From contig CAMDED010000029.1 of the NCBI GenBank assembly GCA_945893365.1, positions 1-60,301 on the forward strand: 60,301 nt of DNA, given 5' to 3'. This document shows positions 43,929-53,019 of the stretch, piece by piece (the first letter of the stretch is position 1; each line of letters starts with the position of its first letter). Origin of the DNA: Candidatus Sulfopaludibacter sp. SbA3 (lineage in GTDB: Bacteria > Acidobacteriota > Terriglobia > Bryobacterales > Bryobacteraceae). The position numbers were made by a program, and so were the translations under genes. The notes below the pieces were generated by a model that saw only the letters and a list, made by a program, of their open reading frames with translations, was not told the origin of the DNA and searched no databases.

Positions 43929-46900
43929 ATGCGCCATGCCACGCTCCTTTCGGCCCTCCTCATCTCCCGTGGCGCGATCTTTGCCGCCCCAGGCAGCGTC
44001 GAGTTCAACCGTGACGTCCGTCCGATCCTGTCGGACAAGTGTTTCCATTGCCACGGAGCGGATGCCGCCGCCAAGAAAATTCCGCTGCGCCTGGATTCGG
44101 AATCCGCCGCGAAGGCGGATTTAGGCGGACGCCGGGCGATAGCGCCCGGCCACCCCGAGACCAGCGAGCTGATGCGGCGCATCACCGCGTCCGGCAAGCC
44201 GATACAGATGCCGCCCGCGTATTCCGGCCTCAAGCTCACCTCCGCCGAAATCGATACCCTGCGCGACTGGATCGAGCAAGGCGCAGGGTGGCAGCGGCAT
44301 TGGTCGTTCATCGCCCCCGTTCGCCCCGAACTTCCGACAGTTAGCCGCGCGGATTGGCCGAAGAACCCGATCGACCGCTTTATTCTTCAGCGCCTTGAAT
44401 CGGAGGGCCTGTCGCCCTCCCCCGAGGCCGGACGCGAAACGCTGCTGCGGCGCGCTTCCCTCGATATCACCGGGCTTCCGCCGACACCCGCCGAGACCGC
44501 GGCGTTCCTCGGCGATCGTTCCGTCGATTCTTACGAAAAGGCCGTGGATCGCCTGCTTTCCTCGCCCCGCTACGGCGAGCGGATGGCGGCCCGCTGGCTC
44601 GACGCAGCCCGTTACGCCGACTCGAACGGCTATCAATTCGACGGGGAACGCGAAATGTGGCGGTGGCGCGACTGGGTGATCGACGCCTTTAACCGCAACC
44701 AGCCGTTCGACCAATTTACCCTCGATCAGATCGCCGGCGACATGCTGCCGAACGCGACCCTGCCGCAGAAGATCGCCACCGGCTTCAACCGCAACCACCG
44801 CGCCAACACCGAGGACGGAATCATTCCCGAGGAGTACGCCGTCGAGTACGTGGTCGACCGTATCGAGACCACTTCCGCCGTATTTCTGGGTCTTACGCTT
44901 GGCTGCGCGCGCTGCCATAACCACAAGTACGATCCGTTCACGCAGAAAGAGTTCTACCGGATTTTCGCGTATTTCAATAACGTACCCGAACTTGGCCGGG
45001 CCATGAAGTACGGCAATTCGCCGCCACTGATTCCCGCGCCCACGGCGGATCAGCAGCGCGCGCTCGACGCGATCAATGCCCGGATCTCCAAGAGCGAGGC
45101 CTTCCTTCGCGAGCGGGAGGCGGCGCTCCGCGAGGCGAGCGCGCGTTGGACCGCGTCGCAGCAACCCGCCTACTGGAGCCCTCCCTCCGGGCTCGATTCC
45201 GCTTTCACATTCGACGAAGAGACGGCGCCCGGACGCTTTGGGAACGCCGCCGCCTTCGACGGCAAGCGCTCGATCGACGCCCCGGAAAAAGGAGCTTTCG
45301 ACATCGACGATCGCTTCACACTCTCCGCGTGGGTCTACGCGGACGGCCCCACGAACGGCGCCGTTCTGAGCCGCATGAACGATCGCGCGCGCGGTAAGGG
45401 CTACGGCATTTATCTCAAGGACGGCGCGATGCACGTCCACGTGACGAGCAATTACGACGACGACGCCATTCGCATCGACACGGAACGCAAACTCGAGTCC
45501 GGGCGCTGGTATCACCTGGCCGCGACCTACGACGGGTCTCGCGTCGCCGCGGGCGCGACCGCCTTTATCGATGGTGAGCCCGCAAAGGTCAAAGTAGGGA
45601 TGGATACGCTCTACCGGCCCTTCCGTAACGCGGGTGCGAAATACAAGGAGCCGCTTCGCATCGGCGCGGGAGGCGGTCCGGAGAACCGCTTCCGGGGCCG
45701 CATCGACGAGGTGCGTATCTATTCGCGCATCCTCGCGCAAGATGAGATCGGCGCTTTGGCGGATTTGCCGCAATACCGTCCCTTCGCCGCCCGCTCGCGA
45801 TTCCTCGAGATCGGCGCTCCGTCCGATATTCGCGAGGCCTGGCGGCAACTTGCGGATCTCCGTCTCGAACGCGAAAAGCTCGAACGCACGTTCCCGACTG
45901 TAATGGTGATGGCGGAACGCCCGTCGCCGAAGGATACCTTCCTGCTCGTGCGCGGCGCCTATGACGCTCCCGGCGAAAAGGTGGAGCCCGGAGTTCCCGC
46001 CGTTCTCCCGCCTCTTCCGGAAGGCGCGCCCAATAACCGGCTGGGCTTCGCCAAATGGCTGATCGACGGGCGCAATCCGCTGCTCGCGCGGGTGACCGTC
46101 AATCGATTTTGGCAGATGTACTTCGGCGCCGGGATCGTGAAGACGACGGAGGATTTCGGACAACAGGGCGAGTGGCCCACGCACCCGGCGCTGCTCGACT
46201 GGCTGGCCACCGAATTCATGCGAACGGGTTGGGACGTCAAGGCGATGCAGAAGTCGATCGTCACAAGCGCGGCGTACCGGCAGTCGTCGAAAACGACGCC
46301 TGAGCTGCAGCAGAAAGATCCCGGCAACAGGCTGCTCGCTCGCGGTCCGCGCTCCCGCATGCCCGCCGAAATGATCCGCGATCAGGCTCTTTACGCCGCC
46401 GGACTCCTCGTCGAGAAGGTGGGTGGCCGCTCCGTCATGCCCTATCAGCCGGAGGGGCTTTGGAAGGATCTTGCGATGCAGGACATGTACTACGAGCAGA
46501 GCCGGGGCGACGACCTGCATCGCCGGAGCCTGTACACGTTCTGGAAACGCACCATCGCGCCGCCCATGATGATGAACTTCGACGCGGCAAACCGGGAAGC
46601 TTGCGTTGTGCGCGAAACGCGCACCAACACGCCGCTGCAAGCGCTCAACCTGATGAACGACGTGACGTTTCTCGAATCGGCGCGCTTCATCGCGCAAGCC
46701 ATGATGAAGGAAGCGGACCCGATCTCGCATGGCTTCCGTCTGGTGAACGGACGCACGCCTTCCGCGCGGGAGTTGGAGGTGCTGCTGAACAGCTATCGCT
46801 ACCATCTGGACTATTTCGCGGATGAGGGTAAGGCGAAGGCTTTTCTTAAGCAAGGGGAAACCGCCGGCGACCCGAAACTCGAAAGCCGCCAACTTGCGGC

Positions 46901-46958
46901 CTACACGTCCGTCGCAAGCCTGCTCCTCAACCTGGATGAAACGGTGACAAAAGAATGA
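43929..46958 (+). CDS. secreted cytochrome c/DUF1549/LamG/DUF1553 protein (copy 2)
   Basis: The 1009-residue product has a short signal peptide ([20 protein letters not shown]) and the same order of domains as copy 1. The cytochrome c domain has haem motif CFHCH near residue 38. DUF1549 ([40 protein letters not shown]), a LamG insert ([35 protein letters not shown]) and DUF1553 ([40 protein letters not shown]) follow. TAAACT at 43917-43922 ends six bases before the ATG and no Shine-Dalgarno is seen. The DUF1501 gene overlaps its stop by four bases. The proteins of the two copies are alike along their whole length but clearly diverged, so the duplication is not recent. Confidence 0.88.
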   Translation: MRHATLLSALLISRGAIFAAPGSVEFNRDVRPILSDKCFHCHGADAAAKKIPLRLDSESAAKADLGGRRAIAPGHPETSELMRRITASGKPIQMPPAYSGLKLTSAEIDTLRDWIEQGAGWQRHWSFIAPVRPELPTVSRADWPKNPIDRFILQRLESEGLSPSPEAGRETLLRRASLDITGLPPTPAETAAFLGDRSVDSYEKAVDRLLSSPRYGERMAARWLDAARYADSNGYQFDGEREMWRWRDWVIDAFNRNQPFDQFTLDQIAGDMLPNATLPQKIATGFNRNHRANTEDGIIPEEYAVEYVVDRIETTSAVFLGLTLGCARCHNHKYDPFTQKEFYRIFAYFNNVPELGRAMKYGNSPPLIPAPTADQQRALDAINARISKSEAFLREREAALREASARWTASQQPAYWSPPSGLDSAFTFDEETAPGRFGNAAAFDGKRSIDAPEKGAFDIDDRFTLSAWVYADGPTNGAVLSRMNDRARGKGYGIYLKDGAMHVHVTSNYDDDAIRIDTERKLESGRWYHLAATYDGSRVAAGATAFIDGEPAKVKVGMDTLYRPFRNAGAKYKEPLRIGAGGGPENRFRGRIDEVRIYSRILAQDEIGALADLPQYRPFAARSRFLEIGAPSDIREAWRQLADLRLEREKLERTFPTVMVMAERPSPKDTFLLVRGAYDAPGEKVEPGVPAVLPPLPEGAPNNRLGFAKWLIDGRNPLLARVTVNRFWQMYFGAGIVKTTEDFGQQGEWPTHPALLDWLATEFMRTGWDVKAMQKSIVTSAAYRQSSKTTPELQQKDPGNRLLARGPRSRMPAEMIRDQALYAAGLLVEKVGGRSVMPYQPEGLWKDLAMQDMYYEQSRGDDLHRRSLYTFWKRTIAPPMMMNFDAANREACVVRETRTNTPLQALNLMNDVTFLESARFIAQAMMKEADPISHGFRLVNGRTPSARELEVLLNSYRYHLDYFADEGKAKAFLKQGETAGDPKLESRQLAAYTSVASLLLNLDETVTKE

Positions 46959-48382
46959 ACGCCGGCCGATCGCTCCACATCACCCGCCGCCAACTGTTCT
47001 CGCGCACTTCGAAGGGAATCGGCGTCGCGGCGCTCTCGCATCTGCTCGAAAGAGACGGGAAGGCCGCCGGTGCGATTCCGGGCGTTCCTCATTTCGCGCC
47101 AAAGGCCAAACGCGTCATCTACCTGTTCCAGCACGGCGCGCCATCGCAACTCGATCTCTACGACTACAAGCCTAATCTCGCCAAACTCAGGGGTACGGAA
47201 CTGCCCGAGTCCATCCGGAAAGGGCAGCGCCTCACCGGCATGACGGCCTATCAGGCGAAATTCCCCACCGCGCCCACGATCTTCAAGTTCTCGCAGCACG
47301 GCAAGTCCGGCATGTGGCTCAGCGAACTGCTGCCGCACACCGGAAAGGTCGCCGACGACATCTCGGTCATTCGCTCGGTCCACACCGAAGCCATCAATCA
47401 CGACCCCGCGCTGACCTTCTTCCAAACGGGCTTCCAGCTTGCCGGGCGGCCGAGCATCGGCGCGTGGCTCTCCTATGGGCTCGGCAGCGAGAACCAGAAC
47501 CTGCCGGCGTTCGTCGTGATGGTTTCGCAGGGCCTTGGCGGCTCTCAAGCGCTTGCGGACCGGCAGTGGGGCAGCGGCTTCCTTCCGACGCAATACCAAG
47601 GCGTCAAGTTCCGGGCCGCGGCCGACCCGGTGCTCTATCTGTCGAATCCCGAAGGCTATAGCGGCACGGCGCGGCGCCGTTTTCTGGACGATCTCGCAAG
47701 CCTCAACACGCTCAAGCTCGACGACTACCAGGACCCCGAAATCGCCACGCGCATCGCGCAATACGAAATGGCGTACAAGATGCAATCGTCGGTGCCGGAG
47801 CTGACCGATCTTTCGAAGGAGCCCGAATCCACGTTCGATCTCTATGGTCCCGATTCGCGCAAGCCCGGAACCTACGCCGCAAACTGCGTGCTGGCGCGCC
47901 GTCTGGCGGAACGCGGCGTGCGCTTTATCCAACTCTTTCACCGCGGCTGGGATCAGCACGGCAATCTGCCGCGGGACATCGCGAAGCAGTGCATGCAGAC
48001 CGACCAGCCGTCGGCCGCGCTCATTCAGGACCTGAAGCAGCGGGGCATGCTCGATGAGACGCTCATCGTGTGGACGGGCGAATTCGGCCGAACGGTCTAT
48101 TCGCAAGGCACGCTGACGGAAAAGGACTATGGACGCGACCATCACCCGCGATGCTTCTCGGTCTGGATGGCGGGCGGAGGAATCAAAGGCGGGACCGTCT
48201 ACGGCGAGACGGACGAGTTCAGTTACAATATCGCCGAAAACCCCGTGGACGTGCATGACCTGCATGCCACTATGCTGCACTGCCTGGGTGTCGACCACAC
48301 GAAGCTGACGTACAAGTTTCAAGGGCGCCACTACAGGCTGACCGACGTACACGGCAGCGTGGTGCGGCCCGTCCTCGCTTGA
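46955..48382 (+). CDS. DUF1501 protein, exported (copy 2)
   Basis: The 475-residue product begins with a Tat-like signal ([20 protein letters not shown]) and has all the DUF1501 motifs of copy 1: [99 protein letters not shown] and [18 protein letters not shown]. The HRGWDxHxxLP stretch has His-Gln-His where copy 1 has Asp-His-His. It overlaps the preceding gene (ATGA) and closes a two-gene operon. Its last about 140 bases are repeated in decayed form directly after the stop. Confidence 0.9.
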   Translation: MNAGRSLHITRRQLFSRTSKGIGVAALSHLLERDGKAAGAIPGVPHFAPKAKRVIYLFQHGAPSQLDLYDYKPNLAKLRGTELPESIRKGQRLTGMTAYQAKFPTAPTIFKFSQHGKSGMWLSELLPHTGKVADDISVIRSVHTEAINHDPALTFFQTGFQLAGRPSIGAWLSYGLGSENQNLPAFVVMVSQGLGGSQALADRQWGSGFLPTQYQGVKFRAAADPVLYLSNPEGYSGTARRRFLDDLASLNTLKLDDYQDPEIATRIAQYEMAYKMQSSVPELTDLSKEPESTFDLYGPDSRKPGTYAANCVLARRLAERGVRFIQLFHRGWDQHGNLPRDIAKQCMQTDQPSAALIQDLKQRGMLDETLIVWTGEFGRTVYSQGTLTEKDYGRDHHPRCFSVWMAGGGIKGGTVYGETDEFSYNIAENPVDVHDLHATMLHCLGVDHTKLTYKFQGRHYRLTDVHGSVVRPVLA

Positions 48383-48391
48383 ACGGAGGCC

Positions 48392-48531
48392 CGCGATATC
48401 GAGGGCCTGCACTCCACGATGCTGCAACGCCTGGGGTGGCGGCTGCACCAGGCTGACGTACAAGTTTCAGGACTGCCGTTACGGGCTGGCCCGCGTCCAC
48501 GGAAGGTTGTAAGGCCCCTGCTCGTTTGACC
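48392..48531 (+). repeat. decayed tandem duplicate of the DUF1501 gene's 3' end
   Basis: The stretch GATATCGAGGGCCTGCACTC (48395-48414) onward repeats 48247-48382 in order: ATGCTGCA-CGCCTGGG-TG, the exact block CTGACGTACAAGTTTCA (48455-48471, matching 48304-48320), the ACGGGCTG-CC and CACGG segments, and finally GGCCCCTGCTCG-TTGA for GGCCCGTCCTCG-CTTGA. Many substitutions and small indels show an old tandem duplication, or the remnant of another DUF1501 gene. Confidence 0.75.
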
Positions 48532-48647
48532 GGGGATCGGCGATACCGCTGAGCATCCAGCGATCCGCCCGCGATCCACGCGTCGCCCCAACGGACGCGC
48601 CACACACGATTTGCGGGGCCACCTGAGCAATTACGGCAAATTGCATA

Positions 48648-48653
48648 TATAAT
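48648..48653 (+). promoter_or_regulatory. -10 box TATAAT of the GAF kinase operon
   Basis: A perfect TATAAT lies 31 bases before the ATG of the kinase gene, in an AT-rich patch (GCATATATAATACGG). The -35 region at usual spacing is poor. It would serve the three-gene kinase/receiver/SIR2 operon. Confidence 0.45.
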
Positions 48654-48684
48654 ACGGACTCAATTTTACGACGTCATTTTCCGA

Positions 48685-50880
48685 ATGCCCCCGGCGCAAC
48701 CCAATACGAGTGGTCTGTCCGCGGACCAAATACAAGACGCCCTGAACGCAGGCGACGCAATTCTTGAGGAGATTCTCCGGGACGAGAACATGCTGCAAGC
48801 GTTCTCCGAACGCTGGCGCGAGATATTACACGCCGAAGCCTCCGCAATCTTCCTCGTTAGATCCGCCGATCAAGGGGCCCGATTCCTGACGCTCGTCAGC
48901 GAGTCGAACGCGAACGGATTTCGGACACAGATGAAGGTAATACTGCCGGTTCGAAGCGTTCACGGGGGAGGACTGACGCCCCACCTCGCGCACGAGGGAA
49001 AAATCGTAGCACTCTCAGGCAAAGAACTCACTGAGAACCCGTATCTTAGTCGCGCCGGCTCGTCTCAGGCCGGCTTCCTGACAAATCGCACCAGCTATTC
49101 TCTTCTTGGGTTCCCCCTGAAGAACCGGAAGGGGCAGCTCCTCGGCTTTGTGAAGGCGCAAAACAAACTGGATCAAGGGAATACGGTGGATATGGATGGG
49201 AGTTTTTCCGAGACGGACATTGTTCTCGCCAGCATTATGGCCACTCGGCTCGTGGGGGCCATCGAGAGCAAGAACCTGCTTCGCTCCGTCGGCGATATTC
49301 TGCGCGCCAGGCCCGACGACGACCTCGATAGTTACCTCAACGCGATTCTCCCGCCGACGCTGCAGATCGTCGGCGCCGACCGCGGGTCTGTCAGTCTCTG
49401 GCAGGACGAACCTGAGCCTGCCGGGCTATACGTTCGTGCGGCGCAGATCGGAGACGGCGAGCGCGGCCGAGGCTTTCGCATCCCGGAGCGCTCCGTCATC
49501 TCCACCGTGTGGAAGGAAGGTAAAACGATCCTCATCCCGGACGTCAGCCGGTTCAAAGGAGATTACTTCGAAGCGAACTCCGGCACGAGGAGCGAAATCG
49601 CGGTGCTGCTTGCCGCCCGCTCCTTGAACGGCACGATGCATCCTCTTGGAGTGCTAAACGCGGAAGCCTCTGTCCTAAACGGATTCGACGCGCAGGACCA
49701 GATGGTACTCGAAGCTCTCGCTCTCGACATGAGTTCCGGGATTGATCTGGCCAATCAAGATGCGGCCCACAGGAAGCTGTTGCGGCGCTGCACATCCGAA
49801 ATCGTCCGGAGCGTGGACCAGATTCTGGACGAGGTGCTTGGATCCCTCCAAAGCACCTTCGCGTTCGACGGCGGCGTGATCTATGTGGCGGATCATTCCC
49901 GTCATGTGCTCACGTTACGCGCGACGCTAGGGCGCCACAAACCCTCGGGCTATGACCACGATTTTGAGAAGCAGTCGCTGGCCGGGTACATCTACCGCAC
50001 GGCCGAGGCCGTATTTGTCCCCGACCCTAAGAACGACCCACGAGTCTGGCTTCAAGGGCTTGAGCAGTTCTCGGTCGTCGGCCCCATGCTGGGTCTACCG
50101 CTTACTCACTCGGGAAGAGTGGTCGGCGTCCTGCTTGTCTGGTCGACACGCCCGACGTACTACCCCCGCGACGAGCACCGGCACCGGCTGTATCCGTTCG
50201 CGTGCGTCGCGGCCGCCCAGATCGCGGTCGGGCACGCGTACTGGTTACTCGACACGGCCATGCATCAGTTAAGCAATCCCGCCAATACCATGATGGAGGC
50301 CTGTCGCAGGCAATACTTCGATGTGTTAGCGGGAGAGACCGCCAAGCTGGAAGCTATTGTACGAAGAACGCGCGAGCTACGGCGATTCAGGCGGACTCCG
50401 CCGGAAAAAGAAGCGTTCTCCCTGTCGGCGCTGGTCCTCGAGTATTCGAGACGAGGGAACAGTTTGGGCAATATCGAGGTTGTTACGGATATCGGCACAA
50501 TCGGCACAAATAGTTCTTGCATTTGGTTTGGAGATCGCACTAGAATAGGTATCGCGATTGATGAGTTGTTCAGCAACGCGATAAAGCACTCGGAACCTGG
50601 TGCGAAGGTCATCATCCGGTTGAGCGAAGACAGCGTCAGTTACGTTATAGACGTGATTGATGAAGGCCCCGGGGTCTCCGAGAAGCTGACTCAAGCCATC
50701 TGGGTGCCTTACAACAGCTTCGGCTCAAGGAAAGGTTCCGGTTTAGGCTTGGCAATTGCGCGTGTTAACGTCGCCGAGCACGATGGTACCATAAGCGAGC
50801 ACGGTGGTACAATGAGGATGTTACCTGGACAAGAAAAAGTCGCCGTGTTCACTGTCACGCTGCCGAAGGGAACGCCATGA
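48685..50880 (+). CDS. cytosolic sensor kinase with three GAF domains
   Basis: The 731-residue product has no membrane helix. GAF-like domains occupy about 45-190 (SYSLLGFPLKNRKGQLLGFV), 205-355 (GADRGSVSLWQDEPEPAGLY, PLGVLNAEASVLNGFDAQDQ) and 370-520 (AFDGGVIYVADHSRHVLTLR, GRVVGVLLVWSTRPTYYPRD). A short helical region with MHQLSNPANTMMEA (about 530) takes the place of the H-box HE-x-R-x-P, so the phospho-acceptor is degenerate. The ATP-binding domain has DELFSNAIKHSEPGAK, DEGPGVSEKL and GSGLGLAIARVNVAEHDG. A receiver gene overlaps its stop by four bases and a SIR2-like gene follows, giving a tightly packed signalling cassette. GAF domains may bind a cyclic nucleotide or other small ligand. 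Confidence 0.85.
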   Translation: MPPAQPNTSGLSADQIQDALNAGDAILEEILRDENMLQAFSERWREILHAEASAIFLVRSADQGARFLTLVSESNANGFRTQMKVILPVRSVHGGGLTPHLAHEGKIVALSGKELTENPYLSRAGSSQAGFLTNRTSYSLLGFPLKNRKGQLLGFVKAQNKLDQGNTVDMDGSFSETDIVLASIMATRLVGAIESKNLLRSVGDILRARPDDDLDSYLNAILPPTLQIVGADRGSVSLWQDEPEPAGLYVRAAQIGDGERGRGFRIPERSVISTVWKEGKTILIPDVSRFKGDYFEANSGTRSEIAVLLAARSLNGTMHPLGVLNAEASVLNGFDAQDQMVLEALALDMSSGIDLANQDAAHRKLLRRCTSEIVRSVDQILDEVLGSLQSTFAFDGGVIYVADHSRHVLTLRATLGRHKPSGYDHDFEKQSLAGYIYRTAEAVFVPDPKNDPRVWLQGLEQFSVVGPMLGLPLTHSGRVVGVLLVWSTRPTYYPRDEHRHRLYPFACVAAAQIAVGHAYWLLDTAMHQLSNPANTMMEACRRQYFDVLAGETAKLEAIVRRTRELRRFRRTPPEKEAFSLSALVLEYSRRGNSLGNIEVVTDIGTIGTNSSCIWFGDRTRIGIAIDELFSNAIKHSEPGAKVIIRLSEDSVSYVIDVIDEGPGVSEKLTQAIWVPYNSFGSRKGSGLGLAIARVNVAEHDGTISEHGGTMRMLPGQEKVAVFTVTLPKGTP

Positions 50881-51284
50881 ATGTCGCACAAGAGGCAAAG
50901 GTTGGAAGCATTCTGATTGTGGAGGACGAATCCGTCTCCCTGATGCTTCTGCAACGTCTGTTTGAGGACGTTCATTTGCTCGCGGCCGCGGGTACCGCGA
51001 GCGAGGCCATCAAACTTCTTGAGACGAAGGATTTCGATGTTGGGGTCTTCGATCTTCGTGTTCCTTTTGAATCGGATGACGTACCATCCACCGAGCAAGC
51101 GCTCGCGGTGCTTCGTGTTGCCCGTAATCGGCAGCCGAATATGAGCATCTTCACTATCAGTTCCGTCCTGGTTGATGACGACCTTCGGTCGTCGTTACAG
51201 GAGCTCGGCGTCATCAAGAACTTCGAGAAGCCGTTCGCGTTTCCGAAGCTGCAGGACGAGGTCGACCGCCACTTGCCGCGCTGA
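50877..51284 (+). CDS. stand-alone response-regulator receiver domain
   Basis: The 135-residue product is a single CheY-like receiver with no output domain: acidic pocket Glu16-Asp17 in ILIVEDESV, phospho-acceptor Asp59 in VGVFDLRVPFES, a Ser switch in IFTISSVLV and Lys in NFEKPFAFPKL. It has a slightly unusual loop after Asp59 (ESDDVPSTEQALAVLRVARN). It overlaps the GAF kinase gene by four bases (ATGA) and the SIR2-like gene begins six bases after its stop. It presumably passes the kinase's signal by protein contact, perhaps to the SIR2 protein. Confidence 0.88.
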   Translation: MNVAQEAKVGSILIVEDESVSLMLLQRLFEDVHLLAAAGTASEAIKLLETKDFDVGVFDLRVPFESDDVPSTEQALAVLRVARNRQPNMSIFTISSVLVDDDLRSSLQELGVIKNFEKPFAFPKLQDEVDRHLPR

Positions 51285-51290
51285 GATGTA

Positions 51291-52713
51291 ATGCCCGGGT
51301 CTGTTCCGCCGGTCGTACCCCTCATTGAACTCATTAGTGCGCTCAGTCAATTCCGGCACTTGCCGGTTCCCGGGTATTCCGTGTTCCTCGGCGCCGGTGC
51401 TTCCAAATCGTCCGGACTCCCGCTTGCAATGGAGTTGGCGGAAGACGCACTACTCGAACGATATACGCTTTCCGAAGGCGCCCCGCCTGCCGACGAGCCT
51501 GTGGCGGAAAGACGTGAGCGCCTTTTCGGATGGATGCGCAAACAGAGTTGGTTTGTTGCGCATGACAACCTCTACGGCGTGATCATGGAAGGGACGCTGC
51601 CGAACGCGGGCCTTCGGCAGGCTTTTCTTGAGCGAAGATTCGCAAACGCCCGCCCTTCTTCGGGATATCGGCGCTTGGGCGATCTGTTGCAGGCCCGCAT
51701 CGTCGACACCATTTTCACTACCAACTTCGAATCGATTGGTCCCGCAGGGTGCGTGGGGTCAGGCAATTCAAATTGTAATGAATGTAAGAGATTACCCAAA
51801 GCTGCGTCCATCGCCCTCTGAGCCGCGTATGATTCGCCTTCATGGCGACTACTGGCACCACGACGTGTTGAACACGGAAGGAGAGCTCGAAACCACACCT
51901 AAAAACCGGTTCAGGGCCGCTGCCCGCCTCTGTGAGAAAGCGGGGATGATCGTGTTCGGGTATGGCGGACGCGACCGGAAACTCATGGTCGAATTGTTCC
52001 ACAAGAACATGAGGAAGCCTTCGTTTCTACGTAACGGCCTGTACTGGTGCGTTCGCGCCGGCGCTGAGATCCCGGAAATGGTGCGTACCCTCGCGGCCCT
52101 TCCGGAACTGCGCGACCAGCGTGTCTATGTTGTCGAAATCGAAGGTTTCGACGAAGCAATCGGCATGATCGCCGATAAGCTCGGCGTGCAGGACTGGTGG
52201 GGGGAATACGAGGCCGCGCACGAGGCCCAAGCGATTTACAAGGAACTCCTGGACCTGCTATTCAAACCCGTCAACCCCAATCTATCCGCGGATCTGCCTC
52301 GCCTGTTGCTCGAATTGGCGCGGCGGGTGCGAACGTCCGAGGCCTATTACGTTGGCGTTTCGGGTTCGATCACCACGGTCATGTCCTCCAGTGGAGCGTT
52401 CGCTGACGCCACCGAACCCGAGCGGCTGCGCGACCTCCTTTTCCGGAGCGACTCCGCCGTGCAGCGATTCTCGCTGAGCGATCTCCAAGGGCCGGACCTT
52501 TCTCTTCGCGGTTCTCCGGAGTCGGAATATCAGGTCATCGCAGTCAAGCAGGACGGTAGCGCGCTCGGAGCGCTCATCCTGCCGCAGCTTCCGCGGGCCC
52601 GCGATACGGATCATTTCCTGATGTCGGTGGCGGCGCGGATGATTTCCCTGGTGCACGAGCGGATGTGCAAGTTGAGAGGATTCGGCAGGACGCAGGCCGC
52701 GTCGGGAGAGTAG
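51291..52713 (+). pseudogene. SIR2-like/C-terminal GAF-like protein, frameshifted
   Basis: The first frame (51291-about 51740) encodes LIELISALSQFRHLPVPGYS, the NAD-site signature VFLGAGASKSSGLPLAMELA (about 28-47) and IVDTIFTTNFESI. The second (about 51750-52713) continues IRLHGDYWHHDVLNTEGELE, MIVFGYGGRDRKLMVELFHK and a helical segment. It ends in a GAF-like tail (YYVGVSGSITTVMSSSGAFA, ALGALILPQLPRARDTDHFL). Together they give the SIR2 order GAGxS...TTNF...LHGD. The frames meet between 51727 and 51765 and differ by one base, so one extra or two missing bases break an otherwise complete gene of about 470 codons. SIR2-like NADases are frequent effectors of anti-phage systems. It is co-directional, six bases after the receiver gene. 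Confidence 0.75.
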
Positions 52714-52809
52714 GCCGTGGAGCGGCGCGTTCCAAGCGGCATGATTGCGGGAAGGCGGGAAGCCATGGTTTTTGGGAACTCCCCCCCGCGCCGTTTTAGG
52801 TCCAGCCCG

Positions 52810-53019
52810 CTAGGGTTTCAGCTTCTCGCCCGCCTGGCGAACGAGAAGATGCAGGGTTTCGTCGTTCGCGTCGAGGATGACGCGGAGGCTGGCGCGCATG
52901 CGCGGATCCCAGAACTTGCGGATGTGATCGGCGATGCCGGCTACAGCCTCGTCGTGCGGGTAGGCGGCGAAGTAGAGAGCGATCTGATTCGCGTCGTGGA
53001 TCAGACGTCCGGCGTTCAT
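52810..53019 (-). CDS. fdsD: NAD-dependent formate dehydrogenase delta subunit
   Basis: The 69-residue product begins MNAGRLIHDANQIALYFAAY and continues PHDEAVAGIADHIRKFWDPR, MRASLRVILDAND and a Leu/Lys-rich tail. This is the FdsD signature (HMANQIAxFF..P..EAvaGIadHixxFWdPRMR). It is the small accessory subunit of cytosolic NAD-dependent formate dehydrogenase, implicated in assembly or stability. A longer open frame is rejected because the conserved N-terminus begins at 53019, which also overlaps the stop of the alpha-subunit gene by four bases. It is the last gene of the operon. Confidence 0.9.
   Translation of the reverse strand: MNAGRLIHDANQIALYFAAYPHDEAVAGIADHIRKFWDPRMRASLRVILDANDETLHLLVRQAGEKLKP

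Noticed and set aside
44121-46892. Long minus-strand frame (923 codons) opposite the second DUF1553 gene
   Set aside because: Antisense shadow; the same pattern appears opposite copy 1, as expected from shared codon use.
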